Below the pieces are notes generated by a model, which saw only the letters and a program-made list of their open reading frames with translations, ran no database searches and was not told the origin of the DNA. This document shows, one piece after another, positions 24,233 through 33,393 of a DNA stretch of 64,000 nucleotides; within the stretch, counting starts at the first letter, position 1; every line of letters starts with the position of its first letter. Source of the stretch: Bacillus sp. AFS055030 (GTDB lineage Bacteria > Bacillota > Bacilli > Bacillales > Bacillaceae_G). The position numbers and the translations under genes are program-made. The stretch lies in contig NZ_NUGT01000009.1 in assembly GCF_002574545.1 (NCBI RefSeq), positions 133,798 to 197,797 of the forward strand, read 5' to 3'.

Positions 24233-24583
24233 AATAGACTTTGCTAGTTTATGATTGTAACACTTAATTTATTTACAATTAAGTGAAGTGAACTGATTTA
24301 AAAGGTAATTTGATTTAAATTTAATCCTACTAATATATCTTTAATATTTTGCCACTTATAGAATCTAGAACCTTCTCTATTAACTAGTAATATGTATCCA
24401 ATTCAAAAACATCGTATGCCTAACTATTTTTTAGCTGTCATCCAAAAAAAGTATTGATTTACACTAGCATATTCAGTTTTTATAATGATACGTATTTTAA
24501 GATGGCTTTGATGAGAAGTATGATATAGAGGATCGTGAAAGCTTTTTTTTATAATCAATTTGTTAAAAGTAAAAAAGAACCGA
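24233..24583. other. Intergenic region after the hydrolase
   Basis: About 350 bp with no supported gene. A short hairpin (CACTTAATT/AATTAAGTG near 24262-24285) lacks a T run. Nothing else is evident. Confidence 0.6.
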
Positions 24584-24808
24584 CTACACAGCTATAAGAT
24601 TAGGTAAATAAAAAAAGTCCTTTGTTTGAAAATCATCTTTACCAAAGGACTGTTTTTTATGTTTAACTTGATTTAATTTTTCTTGTTTCGTTTTTGTTTT
24701 ACGCGTATTTAAATCTAACATCGCAAATGAACTTCTACTTAATTCTGGATTTCGTTTACCTTCTCTTACTAGTTTATCTCGTAATTTCCTTGCTTTTGAT
24801 TTACTCAT
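24584..24808 (-). CDS. Small basic conserved protein, 74 aa
   Basis: The protein begins MSKSKARKLRDKLVREGKR and continues NPELSRSSFAMLDLNTRKTKT, a lysine-rich pattern I recall in short Bacillaceae proteins of unknown function. The high charge suggests RNA or DNA binding, which is inference only. ATG at 24806-24808 is preferred over an upstream GTG that overlaps the AGAGGTGG ribosome-binding site. No membrane segment or motif is present. Confidence 0.7.
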   Translation of the reverse strand: MSKSKARKLRDKLVREGKRNPELSRSSFAMLDLNTRKTKTKQEKLNQVKHKKQSFGKDDFQTKDFFYLPNLIAV

Positions 24809-24881
24809 TCTTTCCACCTCTTTTAACTTTATTCTTCTATTATATACATGCTTTCAACATTTTCCACTTACACTTCATAAA

Positions 24882-25169
24882 TTATTTTTTTGAAATTGGG
24901 ATAAAGTGATTAAATAAGCCGACTACTTTTATTTCTTTATCTAAAGCATTAACCTCGTAAACTGAAAAAAAGACATAATCTTTTTTAGTTGTAACTTTAC
25001 TAATAAGTTTTTCACCAAATAAGTCAATTCCAAAATCAACATATTTATTTTTTGATTCCAATTTTAGTTGATCCTTTGCCCAAGTAACAAACTCACCTTT
25101 TGATGGGTTTGTTTGTGCAGAAATAATTAAACAGATTGCGAAAGCCCCGATCACAAATAATTTTTTCAT
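24882..25169 (-). CDS. DUF4359-like secreted protein, 95 aa
   Basis: The product has an amino-terminal signal-like helix (MKKLFVIGAFAICLIIS), then TNPSKGEFVTWAKDQL and a beta-rich end with DYVFFSVYEV. The TNPs-xx-Y/F-xx-WA pattern is that of DUF4359 proteins. It is likely exported or membrane-tethered. The role is unknown. The start is ATG at 25167-25169. It is monocistronic. Confidence 0.75.
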   Translation of the reverse strand: MKKLFVIGAFAICLIISAQTNPSKGEFVTWAKDQLKLESKNKYVDFGIDLFGEKLISKVTTKKDYVFFSVYEVNALDKEIKVVGLFNHFIPISKK

Positions 25170-25265
25170 AAAGTCACCTTTTCATTATTTTTACTATTTA
25201 TATGATAAAGGATATTACTGAATTGTCCAGAAAATATCCTTTTTTATTAATAAAATGCTTAGAAA

Positions 25266-25297
25266 TAATAAAAAAGGGTCCTAATTTCGAACCCTAA
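25266..25297 (-). terminator. Terminator of the XRE repeat-protein gene
   Basis: AGGGTTC/GGACCCT stem with TTTTTT following on the minus strand. Confidence 0.75.
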
Positions 25298-25313
25298 AAA
25301 GTAAAATCAAATA

Positions 25314-26318
25314 TTAATTTAGTATTTTCGAATCTAAAAATGGAACCACTGAAATAATCTCATTAATGCCATTTTTTGATATAGCATCTAAAGCAAGTTC
25401 ATTCAGTAGGTCGCCTTCAATAAATGGACAGATTGGTGCTAATGACTTGATCCCCTCTAATTCATAACTCTTTCTTGCGCATTCATCAATTACTTCATTA
25501 CTAACAAATGGCGCAATCGATGTTAGTCCTTTTATGCCATTTATTTCAAACTCTTTCTTTGCACATTCATCGATTATTTCATTACTGATAAATGCTGCCA
25601 TTGATGTTATTTCTTTCATACCATTTGTTTTAAACTCTATCCTTGCACATTCATCGATCATCTCATTACTTATAAATGGTCCCACTTGTGTTAATCCTTT
25701 TAGACCATTCGTTTCAAACTCTTTCTTTGCCAAATCATCAATTAATTCTTTACTAATAAATGGTGCCACCAGAGTTAATTGTTCGATTCCATTGGATTCA
25801 AACTCTCGCTTCGCAAATTCATCAATTAAATCGTTACTAATATATGGTGCTATACGTGATAATTCTTTCATTCCATTCGAATCAAATTCTTTCTTTACAC
25901 ATTCATCGATTAAGTCGCCACTAACAAATGGAGCCATTTCTGATGTATCAGTAATCGTAAGATCATTCTCAACATTTCTGAAAACTAAGTCTGCTTGATT
26001 GAAAGTAAGAATCGGTGCAACATTTAAAAAATCTTCTTTTTCAACTTCTAACTCAAGTGAAGAATCAGAAGTATCTTTTTCAATTAAATTATTAATCAAT
26101 TTAACACCTTTTTCATTTCCTAACATTTCATCAATGCTTACATTAAAGATCTCAGCAAGCTCAGGTAATTTTGAAATATCAGGCATTGTCTCTCCACGTT
26201 CCCAGTTACTAATTGCTTGAAAGCTAACACCTAATTGATCAGCTAGCTTCATCTGTGTAATCTTGCTTGCCTTTCTTAATTGAGCGATTTGTCTACCTAC
26301 TTTTTTCATATCAAACAT
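25314..26318 (-). CDS. XRE-family regulator with seven 28-residue repeats
   Basis: Residues 5-66 form an XRE helix-turn-helix domain (GRQIAQLRKASKITQMKLA, VSFQAISNWERGETMP). After a linker, residues 129-324 are seven consecutive 28-residue repeats of the type APFISNEIIDECAKKEFE plus NGIKGLTSI, with a partial eighth at the end. Each repeat is probably a two-helix unit, so the tail should form a solenoid for peptide or protein binding. Related HTH proteins with repeated FLD/FIS units occur in Bacillales. The start is ATG at 26316-26318 behind GAGGTGAT. The target and the signal are unknown. Confidence 0.85.
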   Translation of the reverse strand: MFDMKKVGRQIAQLRKASKITQMKLADQLGVSFQAISNWERGETMPDISKLPELAEIFNVSIDEMLGNEKGVKLINNLIEKDTSDSSLELEVEKEDFLNVAPILTFNQADLVFRNVENDLTITDTSEMAPFVSGDLIDECVKKEFDSNGMKELSRIAPYISNDLIDEFAKREFESNGIEQLTLVAPFISKELIDDLAKKEFETNGLKGLTQVGPFISNEMIDECARIEFKTNGMKEITSMAAFISNEIIDECAKKEFEINGIKGLTSIAPFVSNEVIDECARKSYELEGIKSLAPICPFIEGDLLNELALDAISKNGINEIISVVPFLDSKILN

Positions 26319-26521
26319 TTATATCACCTCTTTCTAAAAGTTAATTTAATTGTATCTAGTTAATTGAATAGTTAAAATCAAGCGGTACTTGAATTGAGGA
26401 AAAATGGACTCAAGTTATAATTGAATTCCTAAAAATCTAGCAATTTTAGTTGAACTAAAACTTAATACTCAATTTATTATAACAACTTTTAAAAAAATAA
26501 GTATTTGAATTTTCAACCAAT

Positions 26522-26546
26522 AAAAAAACAACCCAAAATGAGTTGT
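26522..26546 (-). terminator. Terminator of the DUF1643 gene
   Basis: ACAAC/GTTGT stem with seven Ts following on the minus strand; the stem is short. Confidence 0.6.
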
Positions 26547-26566
26547 CATAAGGAAGAATATTAAAA

Positions 26567-27133
26567 TTAATCTTTTGTAGTCCATTCGTATAGAGCTTCA
26601 AAATTTAATTTTTCTAACCAATGTCGTTCCGATAAAATAACTGGGTGAATCAATATATCTTTCCGATTTGAGTCATCACAAAAATTATATAATTTATCTT
26701 TATAAGGCTCTAGTATCTCTAGAACTTCTTTAATTCGCCATTTAAATCGTTTACTTGAACCCCAACCTACAATAATAATGTCTGCATCACTAATCGCTAA
26801 TTTTATTGCTTCATCGTTATGTTCGCCAACTTCGCATTCTTTCCCTTTTAACTTTGTTGAATCCGGTTCCATTAATGCAAAAAGATTTACTAGTTCTAGC
26901 GATCCGAAGTTACCTTTCTTATAATCTATAAAAAAGTTAAGACATCTCGCCAATATATAATCACTCTTTAGATGATTTGCTCGACAAGGATTAAGTAATA
27001 CAATAGTAGCTTTCTTTTTCGATTCATCCCAAGTTCTTGTAAGCGAATATCGCATTAACTTATTTTGTTTATCAAAGACCGCCTTCGTATTAATTTGCAT
27101 TGAATGACAGTTTACAAAATCCTCAAATGACAT
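26567..27133 (-). CDS. DUF1643 domain protein
   Basis: A 188-residue protein with LMRYSLTRTWDESKKKATIVLLNPCRAN at about residues 27-54 and DIIIVGWGSS near 118. These are the conserved blocks of DUF1643, a family with a uracil-DNA-glycosylase-like fold whose role is not established and which often occurs in accessory regions. The start is ATG at 27131-27133 with GAGTGAG upstream. No toxin, phage or methylase gene is beside it. Confidence 0.82.
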   Translation of the reverse strand: MSFEDFVNCHSMQINTKAVFDKQNKLMRYSLTRTWDESKKKATIVLLNPCRANHLKSDYILARCLNFFIDYKKGNFGSLELVNLFALMEPDSTKLKGKECEVGEHNDEAIKLAISDADIIIVGWGSSKRFKWRIKEVLEILEPYKDKLYNFCDDSNRKDILIHPVILSERHWLEKLNFEALYEWTTKD

Positions 27134-27342
27134 ATACTCACTCTTTTCATCATTAATTAAATCAAAATCAACAAAGTATTATATTCATTTAATCGGCATT
27201 TGTACTATATTATTAATTAAAATAACTGATCCCTTCCTAAAAAAAGCAAATTTTTAGTAGCTTCCTATTTACTATTTCATATTTTCCTAGTACGATAGTG
27301 GGTAATTTATACAGTTTATATTAGGAAGGGGTTATTTTTTTT

Positions 27343-28131
27343 ATGATTAAAGGAATCATTTTTGATTTGGACGACACATTACTTTGGGATCAAAAAAGCG
27401 TTCAAGTTGCATTTGCAAATACTTGCAAGCTAGCTACAGAAAAATACGGTATAGATCCAGTAGCATTTGAACATGCTGTTCGTGATGCCGCTAGAAAGCT
27501 TTATGAATCATATGATACATACGAATTTACAAAATTAATCGGCATAAATCCCTTCGAAGGACTATGGGGGAATTTTTTAGATGAACATGATCAATTCCCA
27601 AAAATGCGGGCTAATTCACCTAGCTATCGAAAAAATGCATGGACGCTTGGCTTAAAAGCATTTGGAATAGATGATCCAGAATTTGGTCATTTTTTAGCCG
27701 AAACATTCCCCAAAGAGCGCAAAGGGAACCCTTTTCTATACGATGAAACATTTGATGTTCTTGATCGATTAAATGGACAGTTTAAACTACTTTTGCTAAC
27801 AAATGGCTCACCTGATTTGCAACATACGAAGCTTTCAATTACACCAAAGATTAAAGAATACTTTGATCAAATACTAATTTCTGGAGACTTCGGAAAAGGT
27901 AAACCTGATCCAACTATTTTTGAACATGCCTTATCATTAATGGAACTATCAAAAGAAGAGGTCATTATGGTTGGAGATAATCTTATGACTGATATTTTAG
28001 GTTCAAGCAGAATTGGAATGAAAAACGTTTGGATTAATCGTCACAATAAAGAGAGAAATGAAGTTGTGCCTACATATGAAATTACTCATTTAGAAGAGCT
28101 TTATCCTATTATTGATTCTTTGAATATATAA
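27343..28131 (+). CDS. HAD-superfamily hydrolase (subfamily IA)
   Basis: A 262-residue phosphatase of the haloacid dehalogenase superfamily. Motif I is IIFDLDDTLL with nucleophile Asp8 and Asp10; motif II is LLTNGS; the lysine motif is GKGKPDPTIF; motif IV is MVGDNLMTDI. A helical C1 cap lies between motifs I and II. It resembles YjjG-like nucleotide or sugar phosphatases. ATG at 27343 follows AGGAAGGGG with an 11-base spacer. It is monocistronic. Confidence 0.9.
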   Translation: MIKGIIFDLDDTLLWDQKSVQVAFANTCKLATEKYGIDPVAFEHAVRDAARKLYESYDTYEFTKLIGINPFEGLWGNFLDEHDQFPKMRANSPSYRKNAWTLGLKAFGIDDPEFGHFLAETFPKERKGNPFLYDETFDVLDRLNGQFKLLLLTNGSPDLQHTKLSITPKIKEYFDQILISGDFGKGKPDPTIFEHALSLMELSKEEVIMVGDNLMTDILGSSRIGMKNVWINRHNKERNEVVPTYEITHLEELYPIIDSLNI

Positions 28132-28141
28132 GCTTCGTTTA

Positions 28142-28174
28142 AAAATCTAGTGGTGAGACTCGCTAGATTTTTTT
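28142..28174 (+). terminator. Terminator of the HAD gene
   Basis: AAAATCTAG/CTAGATTTT stem followed by Ts on the plus strand. Confidence 0.85.
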
Positions 28175-28464
28175 AATTATTTGGTTATTAGTTCCAAAAT
28201 ACTCAAGCTAGCAGATTAATTCCTCAGAAAAAACGGAATGAAAATAGAAATATACCGACAAATCAAACATTTAATTTCATATCGACATTATTATAAAATA
28301 TTACAATTTTGACCAGATATACCCCTATTTAAGTCACTTTTATAAAAATCTTCCTTAGAGTAGACTTCTCGTCCTTTCTAGTTTTTTGACTAGTGAAATC
28401 GAAAGTATAGGATTCGTTTCATAAAATGTCGTATCTATATAATAGAATAATTTTGCAACTAAAA

Positions 28465-28506
28465 TAAAAAGTACCTTCTAAGATCAATTTAGAAAGTACT
28501 TTTTTA
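28465..28506 (-). terminator. megL terminator
   Basis: AAGTACCTTCTAA/TTAGAAAGTACTT stem flanked by A and T runs on both sides, so it can work in both directions. Confidence 0.85.
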
Positions 28507-28516
28507 TCAACTCAAT

Positions 28517-29713
28517 TTAACATAGTGAATTACTACTGGATTTAAGCAAAGCTTGTTGTAAGTCTGCTACGATATCTTCCCATGCTTCTAACCCAACTGA
28601 CATGCGTAGCATATTTTCTGTGATGCCCATTTTTTCTCGCATTTCTTTTGGAACGACTGCATGGGTCATCGTCGCGGGATGTTGAACTAATGTTTCTGTA
28701 TCACCTAGACTTACCGCTATTTTTATCATTTCTAAATGGTTAATAAATTCCTGAGTTTCTTCCTTTGTCCCGTCAATTGTAAATGCGAAGACTCCACCAC
28801 CTTTTTTCATTTGCTTAGTTGCGAGAAAGTAATTTTTATTTTTAAAATCTCCAGGGTAATATACATCTTTTACCATTGGATGCGATTGTAAAAATGAAAC
28901 GACTTTTTTTGCATTTTCACATTGACGGTCCATTCGAACTGCTAAAGTCTTCAATCCTCGAAGCAATAGCCATGCATCAAATGGTGACATAATCGCTCCT
29001 ATATCTTTTCTGATTGGAATCATTCGATCAGCTAGCTCTTTTGTTTTACAAACAACAATTCCTGCAACTACATCACCATGACCACTAATATATTTCGTTG
29101 CACTATGTAGGACAATGTCACAGCCTAGTGTTAATGGCTTTTGTAGATAAGGTGAACAAAATGTATTATCAACTACAACAGTAATATTATTTTTCTTAGC
29201 AACTCTTGCAACCATTTCAATATCAATGACTTTCATTGTAGGATTGATTGGTGTTTCAATAAATAGTACTTTCGTGTTTTCTTGGATTAAGTTTTCGATT
29301 TCTTCTTCGGTATCCATTTCACAAAAATTATGTTCAATGCCAAATTTGCTCTTTAGCATTTCCAAAAATCCATACGTACAACCGTATATGCCTTTTGAAC
29401 ATAAAATATGATCTCCAGTACTAATTAAAGAGAAAATTGTAGCAGATACAGCAGCCATACCTGACCCAAATGCTAACGCTACTTCTCCTTCTTCTAACGC
29501 AGCCATTCGTTCTTCTAAAATTTGAACAGTTGGATTTCCTAGCCTTGAATAAATAAAATCATCTCTTTCACCAGCAAATGACTGTTCTCCATGCTGTGCA
29601 GTTGGAAACGTATAGGTAGACGTATGAAATAATGGAGGAGTTAAACTCCCCTGATACTCACTAGTTTTGTATCCTTCGTGAATCAACTTTGTATCAAACT
29701 GATTTTTCTTCAT
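28517..29713 (-). CDS. megL: Methionine gamma-lyase-like PLP enzyme
   Basis: A 398-residue Cys/Met-metabolism PLP enzyme. The PLP lysine is Lys207 (HSATKYISGHGD). Tyr110 and Cys112 in IYGCTYG match the active-site pair that distinguishes methionine gamma-lyases from cystathionine lyases, so breakdown of methionine to methanethiol, ammonia and 2-oxobutyrate is the best call; homocysteine lyase activity is an alternative. The start is ATG at 29711-29713 behind GGAGG. It stands alone; I see no S-box riboswitch or T-box in the upstream region. Confidence 0.85.
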   Translation of the reverse strand: MKKNQFDTKLIHEGYKTSEYQGSLTPPLFHTSTYTFPTAQHGEQSFAGERDDFIYSRLGNPTVQILEERMAALEEGEVALAFGSGMAAVSATIFSLISTGDHILCSKGIYGCTYGFLEMLKSKFGIEHNFCEMDTEEEIENLIQENTKVLFIETPINPTMKVIDIEMVARVAKKNNITVVVDNTFCSPYLQKPLTLGCDIVLHSATKYISGHGDVVAGIVVCKTKELADRMIPIRKDIGAIMSPFDAWLLLRGLKTLAVRMDRQCENAKKVVSFLQSHPMVKDVYYPGDFKNKNYFLATKQMKKGGGVFAFTIDGTKEETQEFINHLEMIKIAVSLGDTETLVQHPATMTHAVVPKEMREKMGITENMLRMSVGLEAWEDIVADLQQALLKSSSNSLC

Positions 29714-30043
29714 TTCTAATTTGCCTCCTTAATTTTAGTGGTGTTCTCATCAAACGTTAATGAAACAAAATAATTAAAATGAAAGCCCTTACAAAATGTT
29801 CACTAAGACTACTTCTATATATAGGAAAGCAATACCTTTTAACAGAACCCACTATAGGTAAAATTACTTATTCCTAATCCAATATATTAAATTAATAATA
29901 TTAATAGTTGCAAAATACCCTTTTCCATATTGGTTCTTCTTATTTATTCTATAAACGCCCCATCTATCTTTTTCCCCATTTTACAACCAAATTTTTAACC
30001 TACCACTTACAATTTTAAAATAGTAAGGACCGATAATTCGCAA
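29714..30043. other. Intergenic region upstream of megL
   Basis: About 330 bp, AT-rich, with no supported gene. I looked for SAM riboswitch and T-box signatures and found none. Confidence 0.55.
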
Positions 30044-30080
30044 AAAAAAGCACTTTCTAAAAATCTAGAAAGTACTTTTT
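30044..30080 (-). terminator. Terminator of the 43-aa gene
   Basis: AAAAGTACTTTCTA pairs with TAGAAAGTGCTTTT, and a long T run follows on the minus strand, about 25 bp after the small gene. Confidence 0.85.
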
Positions 30081-30104
30081 ATTTTCAAATTATTCTCACG
30101 AAAG

Positions 30105-30236
30105 TTAATCTTCTAACCACTTTAGAATTTCATCAATTCCAATCGCTTCTTCTACTTCTGGAAATTTCTTCATAAAATTTAAATCGGTATCATTTGGTAT
30201 CAATTCATCAAATTCTTTTGGATCATGGACGCTCAT
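30105..30236 (-). CDS. Small acidic protein, 43 aa
   Basis: The frame from ATG at 30234-30236 encodes MSVHDPKEFDELIPNDTDLN and ends in IGIDEILKWLED, a strongly acidic product with a carboxyl helix. AGAGGTG sits six bases upstream and a strong terminator follows the stop, so the unit has its own translation start and end. I do not recognise the protein. It could be a small regulator; no neighbour suggests a job. Confidence 0.55.
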   Translation of the reverse strand: MSVHDPKEFDELIPNDTDLNFMKKFPEVEEAIGIDEILKWLED

Positions 30237-30780
30237 TGACTACACCTCTTTAGTAAATTTTATTTAATGTATTGTTAACAAACTTACTTAATAAAATACA
30301 TAACCAATTTTTAATGGAAGAAGTAATTTCGATTCACGGATGAATTAATAATAATAGTTCGTAGTTTTTTTAAAATTTCCTCTTTTTTATTAAAAAATCT
30401 TGTACAAAATAGTTTATCGTCTAGAACAAACTCATACTTTTGGCCATTTAATATTATATCTATTTAATTAGATTAATTTTATGATCACATTTATTACCGA
30501 ATCTATCTAACGAAGATTTTCCACAACAGATTATTACTGACTAAGTCAACCTTATCTAATTACTTCTTCTAGATTTACATTTATTCTAAAATTTTCACTT
30601 TTCAATTCGAACCCACTTCTCCTAAACTGCCTTTTCCACTTTTTTTCCGAATTGATTTTAAAAGTAATACAAGCCATTTTGAAAATTTCATTTAGATAGA
30701 TTTCGGTCCACATAAAGTAGGTGTTATCTCAGAGAGAAGTAACATCTACTTTTTATTTACATTTCTAACCACTGACCTTC
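30237..30780. other. Intergenic region upstream of the small ORF and behind the two-component genes
   Basis: About 540 bp. It contains a hairpin at 30714-30752 and an open stretch without a start codon near 30311-30450 on the minus strand that I do not accept as a gene. The promoter of the 43-aa gene should lie here. Confidence 0.55.
30714..30756. terminator. Hairpin at the 3' end of the two-component operon
   Basis: AAAGTAGGTGTTA and TAACATCTACTTT form a 13-base stem with one G-T pair. The T run is on the plus strand, so its direction is unclear. Confidence 0.6.
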
Positions 30781-31449
30781 TTATTTCACCATTCCATTTC
30801 TAAGTGCTGTCACGACTACTTGTGTTCGGTCTTCACAACCAAATTTTTGTAATATACGGTGAACATGTGATTTTACAGTACCTTCCGTTATAAATAATTT
30901 TTTACCGATTTGGTCATTTCGAAGTCCATACGCCATTTCCTGGAGGATTTCTTGTTCACGATCGGTTAGTTTCTCGATTAAAATTGTTTCACCTTTCTTA
31001 CCCGGTACAGTAAATCCAGAAACAATGGCTTTAGAAAGTGCATTTGCTGCTAGAGTTGTTTTAAAAATCGCTTCACCTCGATGTGCAAACCGAATAGCAT
31101 CAAGCATTTCCTCAACTTCAGCATCTTTTAATAAAAATCCTACAGCTCCTGATCGAATTCCTTGATAAATATATTCTTGATCATCAAATGTAGTTAAAAT
31201 AACAATTTTCGTCGAAGGTAATTGTTTCATTATTTCTTTTGTAGCATCTATTCCTGAAAGATTAGGCATTTGTATATCCATCAGAATAACATCTGGGCGT
31301 GTTTCTTTAGCTAACTTGATTGCTTCTATTCCGTCGGATGCCTCACCAATTATGTTCATATCATCTTGTAAATTTATTACATAACGAAAGCCTTGCCTTA
31401 TCATTGTTTGGTCATCAACTAGTAAGACTTTTATTTTTTCATATGACAT
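30781..31449 (-). CDS. NarL/LuxR-family response regulator
   Basis: A 222-residue regulator with a receiver domain (VLLVDDQTMIRQGF; phosphoacceptor Asp58 in ILMDIQMP; switch Thr in ILTTFDD; Lys in LLKDAE) and a carboxyl LuxR-type helix-turn-helix (LTDREQEILQEMAYGLRNDQI, TVKSHVHRILQKF). It lies 21 bp downstream of its partner histidine kinase. Such pairs in Bacillus often control neighbouring ABC exporters, but none is adjacent here. The start is ATG at 31447-31449 behind AAGGGTGAG. Confidence 0.93.
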   Translation of the reverse strand: MSYEKIKVLLVDDQTMIRQGFRYVINLQDDMNIIGEASDGIEAIKLAKETRPDVILMDIQMPNLSGIDATKEIMKQLPSTKIVILTTFDDQEYIYQGIRSGAVGFLLKDAEVEEMLDAIRFAHRGEAIFKTTLAANALSKAIVSGFTVPGKKGETILIEKLTDREQEILQEMAYGLRNDQIGKKLFITEGTVKSHVHRILQKFGCEDRTQVVVTALRNGMVK

Positions 31450-31470
31450 ACTTACTCACCCTTCCTCAAG

Positions 31471-32610
31471 TCACAATGGTATTTTTGCAATGATTTCAAA
31501 GCCATGTGGATATACAACTGAATACGAAAGACTACCATTCATTTCTTCTAATCTTTCTCTCATTGATTTCAATCCAAATCCTTCACTAATTTTTTGAGCA
31601 TTATCTAAATCACCATTATCCCTAACGGTCATATTGATGCTTTCAGATTCCTTTTTCAGTACAACATCTAGTTTAGTGGCTTGAGAATGACGTATAACAT
31701 TTGTAATTGATTCCTGTAAGATTCTAAACAGTATTTTGTATACCGCGACGTCTAATTCAACATCACCAATCTCCGCTTTAAAAGAATATTGAATAGAGGA
31801 TGAGGACTCCATATGTTTCAGTAAAGTTTCCAATGTGTCAATTGCCGATTGTGGAAGTTCATCAGCAAGTGAATGAACAGATCTACGAATATCATCTAAC
31901 CCTTTTCGAGCAACTACTAACATATCTTTTAAACTTTGTTCGGCTTGATTTGGATCCTTTTTTACCATATATTGTACAGCTTGTATTTGAACGATAATTG
32001 AAGTTAAACTATGACCAACCGCATCATGAATATCTCTTGCAATTCGATTTCTCTCTTCTAAAATTGCATTTTGCATAACAGTAGATGACGCTTCTTGTAA
32101 TTGACTATATGCTTTTTCTAAATTAATAACATATTGTTTATTCAATTCATACATTTCATTCCGCTGCATTCTATTTCTAATATTTATATAAAAAATAATT
32201 GAGAATAAACTATATGTAAAAACGTTTAATAAATCTTGGTGTCCAAATCGCGTATAGATTAAAGCAATGACAATCATAACGATAATTGATGTAATCGGGG
32301 TCCTTGATAAAGTTGACCGAGTAATCGTTATGTGTAACATAAATGCTAAAAAATACAAAACATTTATTTCTTTGAACAGTATTAATCCTACCAATGCTTC
32401 AATCATCATAACACTAAATGCAATCACTAAATTTACATTCGACCATTTATCTTTAGGAATCAATAATACACATGTAAAAGTAACCCAAATCGTTAAATAT
32501 AGCGCAGTTTTAAAAGGTGATCCACTAAATAATTCTCCAGTGTACATGAAAATTAAAATAATAATAGCACCTATGATTGGTCTTAATAAGAAGACTTTGT
32601 CCTCCTTCAA
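31471..32610 (-). CDS. HisKA_3-type sensor histidine kinase
   Basis: A kinase of about 379 residues. Roughly six hydrophobic helices fill the first 150 residues, with no large extracellular domain, so it probably senses something in or at the membrane. A coiled linker leads to the H-box EERNRIARDIHDAVGHSL (phospho-His about residue 195), then HATPase motifs with RDNG and GFGLKSMRER. It belongs to the group containing linearmycin-sensing LnrJ and DesK-like kinases. The in-frame TTG at 32608-32610 is nine bases from GGGGAGG and is preferred over the TTG abutting that site. Confidence 0.9.
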   Translation of the reverse strand: MKEDKVFLLRPIIGAIIILIFMYTGELFSGSPFKTALYLTIWVTFTCVLLIPKDKWSNVNLVIAFSVMMIEALVGLILFKEINVLYFLAFMLHITITRSTLSRTPITSIIVMIVIALIYTRFGHQDLLNVFTYSLFSIIFYINIRNRMQRNEMYELNKQYVINLEKAYSQLQEASSTVMQNAILEERNRIARDIHDAVGHSLTSIIVQIQAVQYMVKKDPNQAEQSLKDMLVVARKGLDDIRRSVHSLADELPQSAIDTLETLLKHMESSSSIQYSFKAEIGDVELDVAVYKILFRILQESITNVIRHSQATKLDVVLKKESESINMTVRDNGDLDNAQKISEGFGLKSMRERLEEMNGSLSYSVVYPHGFEIIAKIPL

Positions 32611-32777
32611 AATAAACAACCTCCCCTCATTTACTTATAATTTTAAACAATATTCTTCCTGTTTTCCTCTATCTCTAGTTATAGACTTCATGATCAAATT
32701 TCTATCAAGTAGAAGTCGATTCAACATTAATAAAAGAATATCATTAGAACATACAAAACAAATTAAGGAGAGAATCT

Positions 32778-33323
32778 ATGAATCAACAATATGTTATTAT
32801 CGGAATCATTATTTTACTTTTAGTTTATCGGATCTTTAAAAGGGTCCGTAAAAGTATCGGATGGCAGCAATTGAATAGGAAGAAAATGTATTTCAGTACA
32901 GTTATCTTTTTTATAATTGGAACGCTAATCTTATTACAAAGTGGTTTTAAACCAATTATTTTAACATCAGATATAGTTGGTATTCTAATTGGAATTGGGC
33001 TTGCTTATTTCGCTTCAACCAAAACAAATTATGAAAATAGGAATGGCGCATGGTTCTTTAATACAAATATTTGGATTAGCTCCACTGTCACACTACTATT
33101 CTTCGGTCGTTTAGTTTATCGAATTTATGATCTTTATTTAATTGAAAAACTAAATGGATTACAAAATGATGTTTTATCTAACAGATTACAAAGCATGGCT
33201 TCTGGATGGTCTGCTGGGCTAATGCTGATCATGTTTGCCTATTATATCGTCTTCAATTTATTCATGATTAAAAAAGAGAAAACACTTACTCAAGCAACCA
33301 ACGATTTCCCTATTAAAAATTAA
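32778..33323 (+). CDS. Membrane protein, possibly DUF1453/CcdC-like, 181 aa
   Basis: A protein with four or five membrane helices. It starts with an outward helix followed by YRIFKRVRKSIGWQ and then alternates helices with short loops; FFGRLVYRIYDLY occurs in the middle. The pattern is close to DUF1453/CcdC-type membrane proteins, but I am not certain. The start is ATG at 32778 with AAGGAGAG upstream. It is divergent from the histidine kinase, so it could be a regulated partner. No catalytic motif is visible. Confidence 0.65.
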   Translation: MNQQYVIIGIIILLLVYRIFKRVRKSIGWQQLNRKKMYFSTVIFFIIGTLILLQSGFKPIILTSDIVGILIGIGLAYFASTKTNYENRNGAWFFNTNIWISSTVTLLFFGRLVYRIYDLYLIEKLNGLQNDVLSNRLQSMASGWSAGLMLIMFAYYIVFNLFMIKKEKTLTQATNDFPIKN

Positions 33324-33356
33324 TTACTTGTATTGTTTTTTCATGGAAATATAAAT

Positions 33357-33390
33357 ACCCACAAGGAACTATACATACCTTGTGGGTTTC
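33357..33390. terminator. Bidirectional terminator between convergent genes
   Basis: ACCCACAAGG/CCTTGTGGGT, a 10-bp perfect stem with T-rich flanks on both strands. Confidence 0.85.
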
Positions 33391-33393
33391 TTG

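Larger units (their letters stand above)
28132..28516. other. Intergenic region between convergent HAD and megL genes
   Basis: About 385 bp without a supported gene. It contains terminators at each end and otherwise AT-rich unique sequence. Confidence 0.65.

Noticed and set aside
29714-30043. Possible S-box (SAM) riboswitch or T-box upstream of megL
   Set aside because: None of the conserved core sequences or the paired anti-terminator and terminator arrangement is visible.
30311-30460. Open minus-strand stretch of about 49 codons that looks somewhat protein-like (YEFVLDDKLF)
   Set aside because: No start codon or ribosome-binding site, a stop lies just upstream, and such lengths arise by chance in AT-rich DNA. 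It could be a gene relic, but I cannot support it.
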